64,000 nt of DNA from Zelopaecilomyces penicillatus. Its lineage: Eukaryota > Ascomycota > Sordariomycetes > Hypocreales > Pseudodiploosporaceae. The notes under the pieces were generated by a model, which did no database searches, had not been told where the DNA came from, and was given only the letters and a program-made list of their open reading frames with translations. Numbering within the stretch: the first letter of the stretch is position 1; every line of letters begins with the position of its first letter. A program made the translations under genes and the position numbers. Shown piece after piece: positions 25,523 through 39,400 of the stretch. Location of the stretch: assembly GCA_005765155.1 (NCBI GenBank), contig VCCP01000004.1, forward strand, positions 2,666,001 to 2,730,000, given 5' to 3'.

Positions 25523-28488
25523 CGTCACGTCTCACTCGCGTGAGGAGATTCCATCTCCCCGCGCGGCAGCCAAGACATGATATGTCAGAAAGGGGCTTTT
25601 TTCTCTCTTCTTTTCTTTCCTGGGGTGGGGGGGCGGGGAGCGATGTGATGAGCCAAGACACATACAGATACATATATACAATAATATGCAGTACCTTGAT
25701 TTTTTTTGGTCATTGTGATGATCGTTTTTGCCATGTGCTGTGAACCAACCCTACGCAGAGGGAGGGAGGGAGGGGCGGCGGCGGGGGACGGGATGATGTG
25801 TGATTGTGTGATATTATTGCTCACATACATACAGCATACATATAACAAATGTACCATTGTACGGTACTATACTGTACAGCCGCACATTAGGCTATTCAGT
25901 GCAAGCAAAGGGAAGGGGGGGTGGGGGCGAGATCTTTGGGGAGTGAGAGAGAGAGAGTATAGAGGGAAGCGGAGGCGGAGGCGGAAGATGGATTGGAAGC
26001 CATCGTTTCTCCTGCGGTTTTGCTTGACTCTTTGTGGTTTCCTAGTTCAGTCCGGCAGGCAAAATCCTTGCCATATTGATGGGGGCTGGGGCATAATAAA
26101 CTGTTGATGTGTGTTGTCTATGTATGATGTTTGGGGCTGCTGTAACCACTAATCAATATGTTCATCACAACCTTTCAATTTGCACAATGTGTTGAGTTGC
26201 CTGCCCGGATCGACCTGTGTTTTATTCTTTGCTGCACACAGCCTGTCTTCATATGATGCCAAGGGGGGCCGGCAAATGACAAAGCTTCCCGGCGGTGCTA
26301 CCCGAAGAGTCCTGATGCAGCACCGGTGGCGCTAGCGGAGGTTGAAGCCGCAAAACGTGTCTGGATGTCTGTCTGCCCAGGGGGGTTACAAGACAACGAA
26401 CGACGAAAGGGAAGAAGAAGAGAAAGAAGAAGAAGGATGACAACCCCCCAGGGACCTTTTCCCTCAAAACCTAGCGGCGACCAGCCTGTGGCCTGTGTGT
26501 GATGCTCATTTCGTTGTTGGGCTTGGGTGGGAGCTTGCGCGTACTTGTGCGCAATGTTTCTATAACAGGACGACACTCTTTTTGGCTTTTAATTAACAAA
26601 AGACAATCACTTACATGGCACATCTTAGAACACCCCAAATCACGGATACTCTCTTGATGGAAACGCAATGAATATCAGCCCTCTGTTATTCACAGGGTGC
26701 TTCCTCCCCCCATCCCTCCCTTGACGCCGCCCCCCCCCCCCAAATCAATGACCTAACTTAACTTAACTTACCAAGTCACACACGTGGGTCCTTGGCTTCC
26801 ATCGAAGGTGTGGAAACTTCCATGGTCTCTTGATTGACTTCCCCAAAAAAATGCCACCGAAAGGAGGAACAAAAAACTGGAGCCCCCCCCCTCATCCTCC
26901 AAAATGCTTTTTTTTCCCCTTTCTTTTTAAGATTACCCGGACAGAAACAGACCTTGCAGGATTGGGCCCAACGACCCTGATATTACACATATGTACGGAG
27001 TACAGACAGCCTAATAACCAATAGACTGGTGCAATCCTCATCGCTTCGGGTGTTTTTTATTTGGTGTGCCTAGTTTATAGGGGCATGGTCAAGGTGTGCA
27101 TGTGTGTGTGTGTCTGTCAAGTCAGTTTCAATTCAGATCAGGCCATGTCGTGTCATGGCAGTCACGGGCTTCGCCTAGCTATTAGACTTTGACAACCAGA
27201 AGACGCTGGGCCGACGGGGCCGCCGGATAAATTATTCTTTTTTCAGATCAGGTAAAAACAACACGAAAATCATTTTTCAATAAAAATGGAATTTACAACA
27301 ATCCAAAAAAAGAGGGGAAAGGAAGGGCTCAGGCGGAGATCGACGGCCGACAAGCGCCGAGATCATCGCTGGCCTTGCTTGGCCTTGTTTGTTGGCTTTG
27401 GTCTGTTGTTTTTGTAGTCTGTGTGTTTTTTTGTGTGTACTTTTACGATGACGACGATGATGATGATGTCTGCCAAGTACTGATCTTCCAGAGTACTACC
27501 TAAGTACTATTCATTCGCAACTCCAGTACCTCCAAATATCATACCGTAGTCCAGAAACCAAAACCTGAATCTCAACACCACCAATCACCCCCAAAATATG
27601 CGCTCCCAGCGGGCAATGCGGACAAGAAAGAGAGGCACACACATACACGCACAACGCAGAGAGGAGCTACTTCAATTGGCTCATAATATATCATCTGCAT
27701 CAGATAAATGTAGGTCTGTATCTATGTATACGTATTCATGTATGTATGTCAATCTACCTATACATGGCAACATGTTTGAAAAGCGGGCGCCAAATCGATA
27801 TCCCCCGCCCCCATAGGTGATGGCATATTGATTCATGCAGGGCCCAAAAAAACCAAAGCACCAAGGTTTAAAAGCACTGACAAGGCGCCCACACCCCATC
27901 GACACACGATTGTCCGTTCTCGTTCACAAAGGGAGGGTCGGGATTCGCTCTCGTTGGTTGAAATCCAGTCTTGGGAGCTTTTTTTCTTTTTTTCTTTGGC
28001 TTTCTGTCCGATACGCCATCCATCATCACCCCCTCCCTATTCCGACGCGCCGTAACTCAGATTTCCCATCGATCATTTCTCATATTTATTTCAATTTACC
28101 GGTTCTGGGCATCTCTTTCTCAACGGTCGCCTCTAACCGATGACACACTCCACCCTTGTTTGTTTTCTCTAAACGTAGATAGGCAATTGAGCGTCAATCA
28201 GTCTTCGTGGGAATATGGAGCTACTCCATTCTAGGCTGCTCGTCTCGGTGTGCGACGGGGGGGGGGATGCGTCTTGTACACAATAGACCAACTGTGGCAG
28301 CCAGGGAGCCAAGCCACGAAGACGGGACAACCATGTATAAAAACCTATCGAACCAGTAACCAGTCCCCTGATAGTAATTATCAAGCAGCAGGACAATATT
28401 TTTTAAAAAAATCACTCCCCCAGGCCCAATCCTTAAGTGGAGAGCTGTTCCTATTGTGATATATCCCCTATCATGTTACATCTACCCA

Positions 28489-28514
28489 CCCCCCCCCCCC
28501 CCCCCCCCCCCCCC
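28489..28514. repeat. C26 homopolymer
   Basis: An uninterrupted run of 26 cytosines. A run of this length can form an i-motif, and the complementary strand a G-quadruplex. Such runs are also prone to sequencing or assembly length errors. Confidence 0.9.
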
Positions 28515-28700
28515 ATGTTTGTTCGGGAAGTTTCCCAGAAAGATAGAAAGCTCCGCCTTTCGTTTCTATCTCCCAACGGCTGGCAACCAACACACTCACA
28601 TCGTACATGTTGCCTACTTTGTAGATATAGCGTTTACTACTAGTGGAGGCACGGAACGAGAAGCCGTGTAAGCTTACGCGAGCTCCGCCACTTCATTTTG

Positions 28701-31700
28701 ACTCGCTCTGGTATTTGCTATTCTTGTTGTTGGTTTATTCTCGGGATGGGAATTCCAATTCGGAACAGGGCTGTGCTGTGCTGCATTGTTTAGGCTATTG
28801 GTTTCTGTTGGTGCTGGGGTCATGGCAAAACCCAGCTAGCAACGGAGTGATCAATCTCGAAAGACACTGTTGTTGTCTGTCTATGAGGTCGCATGCAAGG
28901 GATGGCCAAGGTTACATTGCGATCCTACCAATCGAACAAATAGCGACGTAGCTTACATAGAACTCTGCTTCTCGTCAAGTCCCTAAAGATGCATCTCGGA
29001 TTGGTCGTTTTTGTAAATTGGCTTTCCAAAATATGGATTGCAGCAAGTTGGTGTTGTTCCCTGCTGGGGCGTCCTTTCAGGGCAGGGCTATGCGAATCAG
29101 AATAGTGAACTAAATATTTTGGACCCCTTCTCTTTGCCGATGCCCCATGATGGGTTGATTGTTGTTCGGATTTGACCGCATAAACACGTGCCAACCCATC
29201 ATCCAGGGACTGCCGAGATGATGACTAGTAGCACTAAAGTATTCAACACACACAACTAGATGTAGCCCAGCCCACATTCATCAACAAGTAAAGTTAGTGG
29301 ATCACGTATTTTTCGTGTGCTCCTGACACCCTCTCGGAGGATTGGTTTGTCGTTCCACGTGCCCGTGTGGACGGGGCTGTTCTCAAGATGGTGAAGCAGT
29401 TGCATGCAAAGTGTAATCAATATACAAACCTCTGCCAGGCGGCCCACAGTTCCGGCCTTGGCTATCGGAGCCACCACATGGTTTTGGTTTGCCCCAAATC
29501 TGTCAAGTCCGTCATCTGTCATACAAAGCGGCCCTTTGTACCGCTGGCTGCAGTCGATTGATCATTTATATTGGTAAGAAACAACAGAGGGCGCTGGTAT
29601 ATCTCACAAGGTCGTTTCGGACATCCGAAAGGGCCGGCGAGAAAAGCATGTGTATACACGAATCATACAAAGATTTACCCAAAACACAAGTGCCCGTGCT
29701 GCTGTTGCTGTTGTAGAATACCTACATTTTCCATGACAGGCGCTGGTGGCGCCGATACTGCCATCGACAAAACGCCACCGAGCCACAAAAAGATCCAGAC
29801 ACCAACAGCTGGCTTGGTGTGGATTGACCCATTGCAGAGTGCTTACTGACGGGGTTTGCAGCCCGGTGGGTGAGACATCACAAAGAGCCAAATATAGACC
29901 ACCAGTGTTCCAGCTCTACATAGTATTACTGTAGAAGCGGTTGGTGGAATGTGTCAGCATCTAAGCCGGTTTGGGGCGCGCGCACAAGTAAGTCCTTCTA
30001 GTTAATGAGAATCAGAGAGCAAGAGTCTCGAATGACCGATGGATTGAAACAAGAATGCAAAGTCATCTCCTCATTGAAAGCAGACAGGAATGGGACACGA
30101 AGTGCCCCATTGATGCTGTGGCTGATGGGCTTGGCTTCAGAACGGCGTCGTCCCACCTTTCGTAAACTATTTGGAAGTTTTCCTGCACATAATCAGACCG
30201 CCTTTGAAGAGTCTGACTCGCCTTAGACTGATGCAGAAACGAAAGACTCGAACAGAAAGCGAGACAACCACACCCTCAGTTTCCCATGGTAATCTAGCGT
30301 TCCGCGTTGACAAATTGCAAGTGCTGTCCTTCAACCTGGACACTCACAATTCCTGCCAATAGGGTTGATGTTCGTTTTTTAATTGGGTGTGCCAGTGAAG
30401 CTCACTCCTTGACATGGGGGCTGCGTCATAGTTTGGGACAGATGAGATGCGTTGCTGACAGGCAGGACAAGGGCGAAAGAGGGCGGGGGACTTTCTACTA
30501 CGACAGGTAGTATTTTGATCCATAATGTAGTTCCAGTTTGCACCATCGACCCAGAGCTAGACAGGGGACCGGTGAGAGAGCATCTGAGTCTTACAGGACT
30601 CGAGCTAGCTAGCTACCTAGATGTGGGTATGTGTGCAGCAGCGGCAGAGAGCCAGACCAAAAGCTGCGGTGCTCGGCCCCCTTGTATTGGGTTCCATCGT
30701 GTCATGCAACGGCTATGTATGTCGTGTGGCACGCCTCTGTCCTGACCATCAGATAACCTACACACTTGCTTTGATAGCAACAAAAGACACTGAGATGAGG
30801 GTCCTGGGATAATCATTCCGAAAAAAGCCAGTGTGGCGTGTAAGTGGCCATTGCGCTTGGGAAAGCCACCTCTAAACCACACTCCGAACCAAGGAGGATG
30901 GGGGAGGCAAGCCATTACGCACACCTCTCGCTCCTTTCCTGCTTGACTCTCCAGCGGCAAGTATGCCAAAGTTGATTCATCCATCTTGCGCGCGCCCCTC
31001 ATTCGACTATTCGGTACTTTGTACTCGGTACGACTTTTCGCATGCGCTGCTGATGCCCGAAGATGGACCTCGGTCGTGCACGGGACAGAAGCGCCAGTGC
31101 CTCGATGGGTCTCCGAGAAAAAGCCGTTGGAGAATCTCAACTTGGGTTCGCCCACAAGTGGGTGTGGAGCAGTCCCAACATTCGATCTCCTGATCTGGGG
31201 CGATGCCAGATCGCCCGTCAACGAGGCAACATTGATACCGCGCCTCCAGTATGCGTCTGTTAGGTAGTCTATCATGTAATCATGTACCCGCACAGGTGAT
31301 ACTCCTACAGTTGCTTTGAGGTGGTGCCCACCGGTGCCACACCACGTTGTTGGCATCTTGCGCGCGCGTCCAGACAAGCAAAATGCAGCCACCTCCATGT
31401 GACTTGACGGCTGGTGGCCCAGATGGGCCGATTCCATGCAACCCGAGGAAGCGTTGGAAGGAAGATGGTAACGTTATCAGTTTGGGGGCCAGCTCCAGTG
31501 ACTTGGGATAGAAAAAGGTATGACCTTTTTTACTTCCCAGAGTGCATTTAGCACGTCGTCTGTGCCTCTAGGCTTTGCTATGGGTCGACAGTCCCAGTTA
31601 GCAAAAGCTACCCACTCATCATCTCGCAGTGTGTCTGTGAGTGTCTGTGTGTCAAGTCTGGGTCAAATCTATTCGTATAGTTCTATAGCTAGCTCGTTGG

Positions 31701-34700
31701 TTTATCAGCGTACTCCTTGTAAGTTGTAAAGGCTTACTGGGTGTCCAAGGTGCTTACGTAGTTACCACCCTGGTTGTGGTTCTAGATACAGCATCAATGC
31801 CGTCTGCCAATATCTTTGAAGCTCAAAATCATCACCCAGCAACCAGCAACTATTTACACACGCCCCACTGACTCTTTTTAACACGCCATGAATGACGACG
31901 CACGGAGTTGTCCGTCGGGTTGTAGACACTTTTCAGACAGTTGAAACCCGCCTCCATCGTGGGAACACCACATTTGCAAGGACAGGTCTTCCGTTGCGCC
32001 AATTGCCGGACCCAGCACTACGGATTGCTAGTTTTTGGGCGCCGGCCTGGATCCGCGCAGTGGAGACCATCTACCTCAGCCTCTGCCTGCGCCAGGGTCC
32101 TTTTGTTTGAAGTCGTCCCGGAAGGGAGATCGGTCATCCATGGGATAGGAGAGGTGAGAAACATCGCTTCCACAGCTGGAGACCTGGAGACAAACTTACT
32201 ACAAGAACATTTATCATGAGAATTAAGTAAGAAAGTACCAAGTACCTGATCTTCCACCCCCCCTTCTACGTTGCGCTGCCACCCCCTCTCTGATCCTCCC
32301 GTCCTCGGCTATACTTGCAAGCCACGCTGCGACCTCGTCTGGATGCGCGGCGCGGGAGGAGAAGCCTGAGCTTTGGGGCAGTCGCCAGCGGTAGGATCAA
32401 TGCCGTTAATTACCTACCTAGGTAGTAACTACCTGCACTTCGTACGGCATGCAGATACTAATGGAGAAGGCACCTGGCACGGTCTTTGTGGCCGGGGGGG
32501 GGGGCTGTGAAGGAAGGAAAGGACCACACCGGGATCCGTTTGGAAACAGAAGGAGCCATGTAGTGGGACCCGAGCAGTTGGGTCGGCGTGGCCTAAATGA
32601 GCAGTGTCGGCTGTCGCTGAAGGCAGGCGAACAGCATGCGGTTGTTCTTTCCCCGATGTACAAAGTGACCAAGTCGCAGGTTGGGGAGGCGGACGGTAGT
32701 CACGAAGCCAAGCCATCGCCAACGACTCGAAAGGTTTCCACATCATCCAAAACGATCCTTAGTTTGCGTTTCCTCACCAGCCCAGCACCTTTAACACGCA
32801 CGCCCCTCCCCTTGCGCACCAGTAGATGATACAGACACCGCCCACCGGCCTCTCGACGCCCCTCCAAGCTTGTCAAATCATGGAATTATGTCACTATTCG
32901 CGATTCTCAATCTCGATCGGGGTTGCAAGTTCAGGCGCGCATAACGCCACGATGATGGCCCGTCCTGTCAGAAAACCAAGGGCCAAGCCAATGGTCTTGG
33001 GCTCAGAATGTCGCCAGAACTTTTCATAGACCATACACGACAGCCGAAGACACTACACACACACACACACAAACAAGCGTCCACAATCTCGGGTATGCTT
33101 CTGACTTTGAACCTGCCATATTTTCTTCTACTATACATTACCGAGAAGGAGGGAGACCAGCTGCTAAATGGCAATGTGCCACAGTTTCGTATCATGTGCA
33201 GTTGGTTTATTTGGCTTTTGAGCCATTCCTATGACTGGACGTCAACATTGAGTCATGCTGGGACCCTCACAGATGCACGCATCGTTGCCATCGGCCTTGC
33301 ATCTGAATTGGGCCAGCTACCTCCGGTGGCTACGGGAGGGAAGTGCCTTCTTCCCGTGCCCGCCTTCTCATTTACCAGCACAGCGGTTCTGGGCTGATGA
33401 TTACGCTACTCCGAACGAAAAAGTCGCTCCCCTTGGCGAGTCGTTTCTGATATTGCCTCGATCCATGCCGGGGGAGGTGTATGATTCGCAGCCTGGACCT
33501 GGAGCCAAGCCGATTGTAAGAGACTGCAGAATGTGCAAGGTGCTGTAGTAGTATACTTACTGTTTACCAGCCCTGCTCTGCTGCTTATGCGCTGACATTT
33601 CGCCTAGCTTGAAAGCTGGGTCTTCTACCCAGTCAAGATGGCCTCGTCGGTTATCGAGAGTGGACCTTACTAAGTTCAAGCCTCGACCCAATCATTTGGT
33701 CCTCCCACTGTGATGTGCTGATGTGGTCCCGATCCCTCCAAGGGTGGGAGAGAGTCATGTCCATCAAGACCTTGCTGTTGAATCCCAGACATTGCCTCAC
33801 CTGTTCTAAAAGAAGAGATAAAATGCAATGAAAAAGGGCTGAAAACACCAGCAAAATTTCGCATCCGAGCAAGGGGAGGCTATTTAGGGCTTTAGCCAGA
33901 TGCAAGTGATATTATTTCTTGTATGCACTCAAGATTAGTACTGGATCCAGCAGACTCTTGGGGCCAGACCGCTACAAGACAGCCCTAAAATCCGGCCCTG
34001 TCTGAAGGCAAAGGAAGGGAAAACCACCTGTTATCCGTCATCCGATCCCTTGGTCTCACACGAGACCCGGGGATCTCTGACCGGCTCTCTCCGGGCGTTT
34101 CGCCCCCTCAGCCTTATCATCCTCATTATTTTCTCGCGAGTGCTCAGCATCCTGGGATTATGGCCCTGCCATATATCATACGAGAAGCTATGATGCTTAC
34201 GCGGTAATACGTACTAAGTTAGCATGGCCCTTGTTTGAGTTGCATTACCAACTTATTTGGTCAAGCCTCCAAACCGTTGTTTTGCTTTTGGCAGTATATG
34301 GGTATTTGAAGCGATTGAGTCAGGAGACACCGCTTCGTGGACAAATTCTATCATTGGCAACCATGAAACACCAAGTACCGAGAATTCCTCAAAACACACA
34401 GTTGGGATTCTGTGTTGGAAGTTGATATTATCATCTGGCATCCTTTATCTGAGATCAATGTCTTGCCTAATCGTTTGTGCTATTTTGTTACGCCATTGCT
34501 GTGTTCGGATTGGCATGTTTGGTTTGGTGCTCCAACCTCATTGATCAACAGGAACAACTCTTGTTACCTGGCTTGGCAGTGATTGTGGTCATCTACAGTG
34601 TTGTCTTCCCGAATTTTGCAGTGTAACCCTGACTCACAGCTGCTCCATGCCACACAGTTCAAATTTGCTACACCTCAACATACTACATACAATACCAAAA

Positions 34701-37700
34701 TCCTGAAACCAATGGAGCATCTATGGACAACCCTGTTTGAATACAATACCTAATTGGAATAATCAAAGCTACTTTCTCTCGTGCAACGGCAGAGTGGACT
34801 TCATAGGATGTTGTATATTGATAATAAGCACAACTGCGATGAGTCTGCATTCGCACACCTCACAGAGACGCAGTCAATTGGCTACAGGGTGAGGCAGGAT
34901 TGTGGTGACGGTAAAGGCCAGAGATCCTGCACTAGTCCAATCGGAATTGGTACCCTAAAGGAGTGTGAGAAGGCGATCAGGCAGCGTTACTTCGCGCCAG
35001 GCTCAGAGGTCGACAGTCGTCCGGGCCTGATGTACGTGGACGCGCCACTATGACCAATATTGACTTGGTCAGTTTTGAAAGACAGTTTCTAGGTGTAATT
35101 ACCAGATAACCTATGAGGAAACGCTGACTGGCGCAATTTTTTGTGCGTAATCCTCATCAAGTCGGGGTGTGCGAGTACCAGGGATCAAACAACAGGCACC
35201 CGTAGGTGCAGCACATCAGATCAAACATGCACCGCCGTCAGGGACACTCCAGGGTTACGAATCCTTCACAGATCGCCCACAGAGGATGGGAACTGACAGA
35301 TCTAGGGAGCAGCTAAACATGGGTCTACCTGTTGATGCCGAGCCGAGCCAGTGTGCCTTAATTGTCCACTTCAAGTCCATCTTGCCACCCCCGCTGCTGG
35401 GGCCTTCACACACCTGTGCAGTGCTAAGAATGCCGACTATGTACAGTATGGCACTGTGGGGTGGCATGGACGTCTTCTGCAGGCGACGGCAGCATCCCTC
35501 TCTGGCACCAGATCCATGGATCCTATCGGCCAACCTGTGGATGCCGTGGGTTTTACTAGCCGCCAGTTGGCCGAGGGGCGTGGCTTGGCACTGCATGATC
35601 TTGACTCCAGGTGCTTCAGGGTCACTGCCGTCATCAGTTGTCTCCACTCCGCGAATCACGAGCCTCCGTGCAAGTTATCTAATTACAATCTTGTTGACCT
35701 CTTCATTTGACGACACCAGACATGCCTCTCACTGCATTGGAAAGCTTACTACTACGTACGTGTCTCTGTCTATAGTAGTAGTAGCAGTACCTGTAGGAGC
35801 CGTCCCCCTCTGATGCCACCGCCTATCAAGGTTCTTGTTACCAGGGGTCTGGCCTGTCACATTTCACGCCTGGTGTGAACACGAAAAGTGCTGGCAGAGG
35901 CGTCCGATCGATCTCTCAACGGTCTCTGGAAAGTGCCCCATCCGCCTTGTGGTGTTGGCGCAAAGACATTCTGGAAGTCATCCTCTCGTTTTGACCTAAT
36001 TGTTTGCTACTAAATACCCGAGCCTGTTTGGATTCGACTCATTTGGCCTCATACATTTTCATGTACAGCCATGGACTATTTGTTATAGTCCAACCAACTC
36101 CCATGCCTCGTGACTTCACAACCTTTCAAAGGGCACGTACTTCTTGATAGAACAGCCAAAGTACATGCTAACATCCGTCATTGAGCAAAACATGGATCGA
36201 CTCAAACAAAAAAAAAAATCAAAAAAAATCTCCATGTATACAAATGAAAAGGCCGTCCGTCACTCATCCAAATTAGGAAATAGGCTTGATGATGGTATTT
36301 CATGATAGACACTCTGAAACAGCCACCGCCCATGGCAACGCATACTCTTTTCAAAGCCGTCGCTCTAGACGCCTAGTATGATCCTTCAAATCCCGGCTAT
36401 CGCGGTCTTCTTAGTGGGCTTTCTTTATACATGTACATTGGTCAGAGATACTGTACGTATTATGGAATGATTGTGAGCCTGTTTGATATAATTTTGTACT
36501 TCTCATCAAGAATGAGAGGCATGTCAAGGTCGGTTGCCAGCCACTCAAGCATCGGTAGACTGTCAACCCACCACCATGAAGACTGACCCAAATCTTGGAA
36601 GAAGGTAGGGCAACTAGTGAGGACCGTCCCGCGCCAGTCTCCGCTCCAAGGCAACACTCCTCAGTTACCCGCACAACTACACTTCATTCGGTTGCAGACT
36701 CGTCCCAATGCGCCTTGCGACGGATTTCAGCCCATGGTGTTGTAGCACAATTGCCCCTGCTGTGATTGGTAATAAGCTAATTAATCATTTGCTCTTGCCA
36801 CTTGTATTGTTCGTGAAACATGCACCCTTCTGTCAGCTTCAGCAACAACGGCATCAACACGGGCCAGCAGGCTTGCTGGTTGGCGGCAGCCGGCTCTCGC
36901 TGTGGAGGCTCCAGCAACCAGGTCAAGGAAGAGCCAGGACCCTGAATGCCTCCGCCCCCCCGGTCTTCATCCGATAGTTAGCACCGCCGATCCTTTGCAC
37001 TTTGCTTCTTACGAACATCTCATGGGTTGTCGAAGGGTGTCTGATGTCCGGCCTGGGCCAGTGCATGCGACCGGATACCGGTTTCTACGTTCAAATCACC
37101 ACATGTACATCATTGGGTGCTTGTTCCATTCCCAATCCTTCAACTGCCGGGTCTTTGGACGGCTTGCACGTATGCGAATGCGATATGATACAGGGTGTTT
37201 AACCTGTTCGGGATACTTGTGTGAGAGAAAGATGGAGGTAAGCGTTGAACCCAACCTCAGATCGCTATGGACTGGTCGGCGAGGCGTGCCTGGCACTCAA
37301 CCGAGCGTCATATTGCGCCCAGTGGTGGATTCAAGCTCAGCCAACTTTGCGCCATCCGCCCTTCCGTTCCTTGTTACTGGGTCCGCATATCTCACTGACA
37401 AACGGCTTTGTCTTTCATTTTACTTTATTCTTGCCTCTCCCTCCCGTCTCCCCACATCAACCCGTCCACTGTCAACGTCGGAAAGGATCCAAGCTCTCCA
37501 CGGGAGCTTCGGTTCCCGCGAGTAGTGGGTCTGGTGTCTGGTTACCTGATGCTCTTGCAGTCTTCCCACAATCCGAACGGAACCTTGGTAAGGTTGGTGG
37601 TGGCAATGGACACCAAATTAACATAATGCGACAGATGCAATCCTTCTGTCATGATGAATAGCCTAGCTAGTATTTGGAGCTGCTCCAATAGATGAAGACT

Positions 37701-39400
37701 TGCTGCCTATGGATCAGTGGTGGCGGTGTGGACTTGGGACAAACTACGAAAGGACCATGACAGGAAACGTTGCTATGAAACTGCCTATCTTGTAGGAGCT
37801 TGCGCGTGGCACTTGTCTGCAAATTCCTACGGTTTTCCTGAATTGAGACACCTACTCAATATCCCTGCACGCCTGAGGAACTGGGAGGATGTACTATGTA
37901 GGTCAGAAGTCACGTCACCTATTGCTCCTTGAGGAATCTGACAATCTGATTCTTTCCTTGGACGTAGCATATGTGTATGTGATAGGCGTCTGCTCAAAGA
38001 CTTCAGACAAGGTACCATCTCATCATCTCGTATCTGCACAGCCTCGCAGATTAACCGTCTCGAGAGGGCGGAACTTGGAGGGCGCGTCTACTTGGAGGCA
38101 TAACCAGAAGCAGACGTTGCAAGTGGGGATGCTGATGCTGATGCTGATGTTGATGATGCGGTGATTGGAGGAAAGGAGTTTGGGCTTCAAGTTTCGCCAA
38201 TCGTTCTTCAAGATCAAGACATTGCACGAATTGTATGGAATTGCACTGCACTGCACTACATCAAAGGGGGACCGATGTCCGACTGCCGCCTACGGTGCCA
38301 AGCGCTGCGTCTTTGACAGCGACGTACGCCCACATCAATGAATTCGGATGGTAAATCCAGCCGTCTCTCATCCCTGAAGGGCCTTGTTTTGCGCCAACGC
38401 GTTCCTCTTAGTTCCACTTGTAATCTACAAACATGCACCTTGTCTGCTCGCTCCGGATTCCTATCCCATGGGGGCCGCGGGACTTGGTTGGTTACCAACA
38501 GTGCAGACCACCGCCCATGCCCCATGCGGCTGGGTCAACACCTCCACACAGCGGATAATACAACATGTATGTTTTGAATCGGCCAGGCCGAATGCCAGGG
38601 ATCCGGGGGATGAATAGGGAGATTGAAGGGAAACGGTGTGGGTAAGCTGGTGTCGGAACAAGGGGTCAAGCGTGCCGCCCCACGGTAACCCATCTTGCCA
38701 TCCGAGGAACACGCAGTAAGTGTAAGTAAGCCGTCTACTGCATTTCGTTGCTTGCTTTTGATTTCAACGGTGACGGGTGTCGATCACTCCACGCTCGGCT
38801 GAACGCCTCCACTCGGCAGCCGCTGTATGCGTTTATACTACACCAGGTTTTGACTTTCTTACTCTGGGAGAACCCCCCCAAAAAGGGGGGAAAAAAGGGT
38901 GTGTATGTATGTATGTATGTAACAAACATGATGGGCGTGAGAGGTGTCTAAAGAGGTGAAGGTGTCAAAAGCAGTCAAGAACAAGAACCCTACGGGGAAG
39001 TCAAACCCGCTTGTGGTGTATTTTAGTAGTAGTAGTAGTAGTAGTTGAAATCACGGTACTTCTAACATGAACCCCCCTCCCACCCCCAAAGGACAAAAAG
39101 GGGCAAAGATGCAAAAGAAAACAAGATGATGATTGATTCCGACGGCCATGATTTGATAAACACACACTCCCAAGGACAAATCGACAGACATAATGAGCGA
39201 GAATGAGATGAGAAGATGTCAACGGTGGCTTGAGGAAGGAGGATGTTGTGTTCCAAATAAGCAATCCAAAAGTCTAGGCCCCTACGCCCCCAAACTTCGG
39301 AGAGATATCAAATACTTTACTGCTGTGGGTGGTTGGTCATCAAGTGAAGAGATGGGAAATATGACAAACAAGGCGGGCGGGTAAGAAATAGGAGATGTGA
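28701..39400. other. Gene-free spacer with a few long orphan ORFs
   Basis: About 10.7 kb without an identifiable gene. It contains the longest unassigned open frames of the window: 274 codons at 31437-30613 (minus), 214 codons at 35169-35813 (plus) and 207 codons at 36902-37525 (plus). None has a recognisable domain, biased codon usage, good start context or clear introns. Other content: ACCTACCTAGGTAG-type palindromic sequence at 32411-32425, a GATGCT tract at about 38128-38160, C7-A5-G6 inverted sequence at 38873-38890, GTAT repeats at 38900-38920, and (AGT)n at about 39025-39047. Confidence 0.45.
38873..38890. repeat. C7-A5-G6 perfect hairpin
   Basis: Seven C, five A and six G in succession, followed by six more A, can fold into a 6-bp all-GC stem with a 5-nt loop. 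It looks like a rho-independent terminator but lies in a fungal spacer, so it is more likely a chance low-complexity structure. Confidence 0.7.

Larger units (their letters stand above)
24001..28700. other. Gene-free, microsatellite-rich spacer
   Basis: No convincing coding exon. Homopolymer and purine/pyrimidine tracts are dense: GAA-rich then G-rich at 24762-24800, poly-T next to poly-A at 25180-25213, (ATC)n at 25493-25520, GGCGGA repeats at about 25968-25988, GAA-rich at 26408-26436, and C26 at 28489-28514. Around 27960-28180 the plus strand looks like a typical fungal promoter/leader (T/C-rich), but only very short frames follow, such as a 22-codon ORF from 28215. Confidence 0.5.

Noticed and set aside
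28456..28671. ORFs across the C26 tract encoding poly-Pro
   Set aside because: Produced by the cytosine homopolymer; no flanking coding evidence.
32018..32257. Minus-strand ORF with a P450-like feel (AQAEAEVDGL)
   Set aside because: The similarity is limited to a few residues and no heme-binding or ExxR motif occurs nearby on that strand.
36902..37525. 207-codon plus-strand ORF
   Set aside because: No domain, no codon bias, no plausible splice partners; an open frame of this length is expected occasionally in a window this size.
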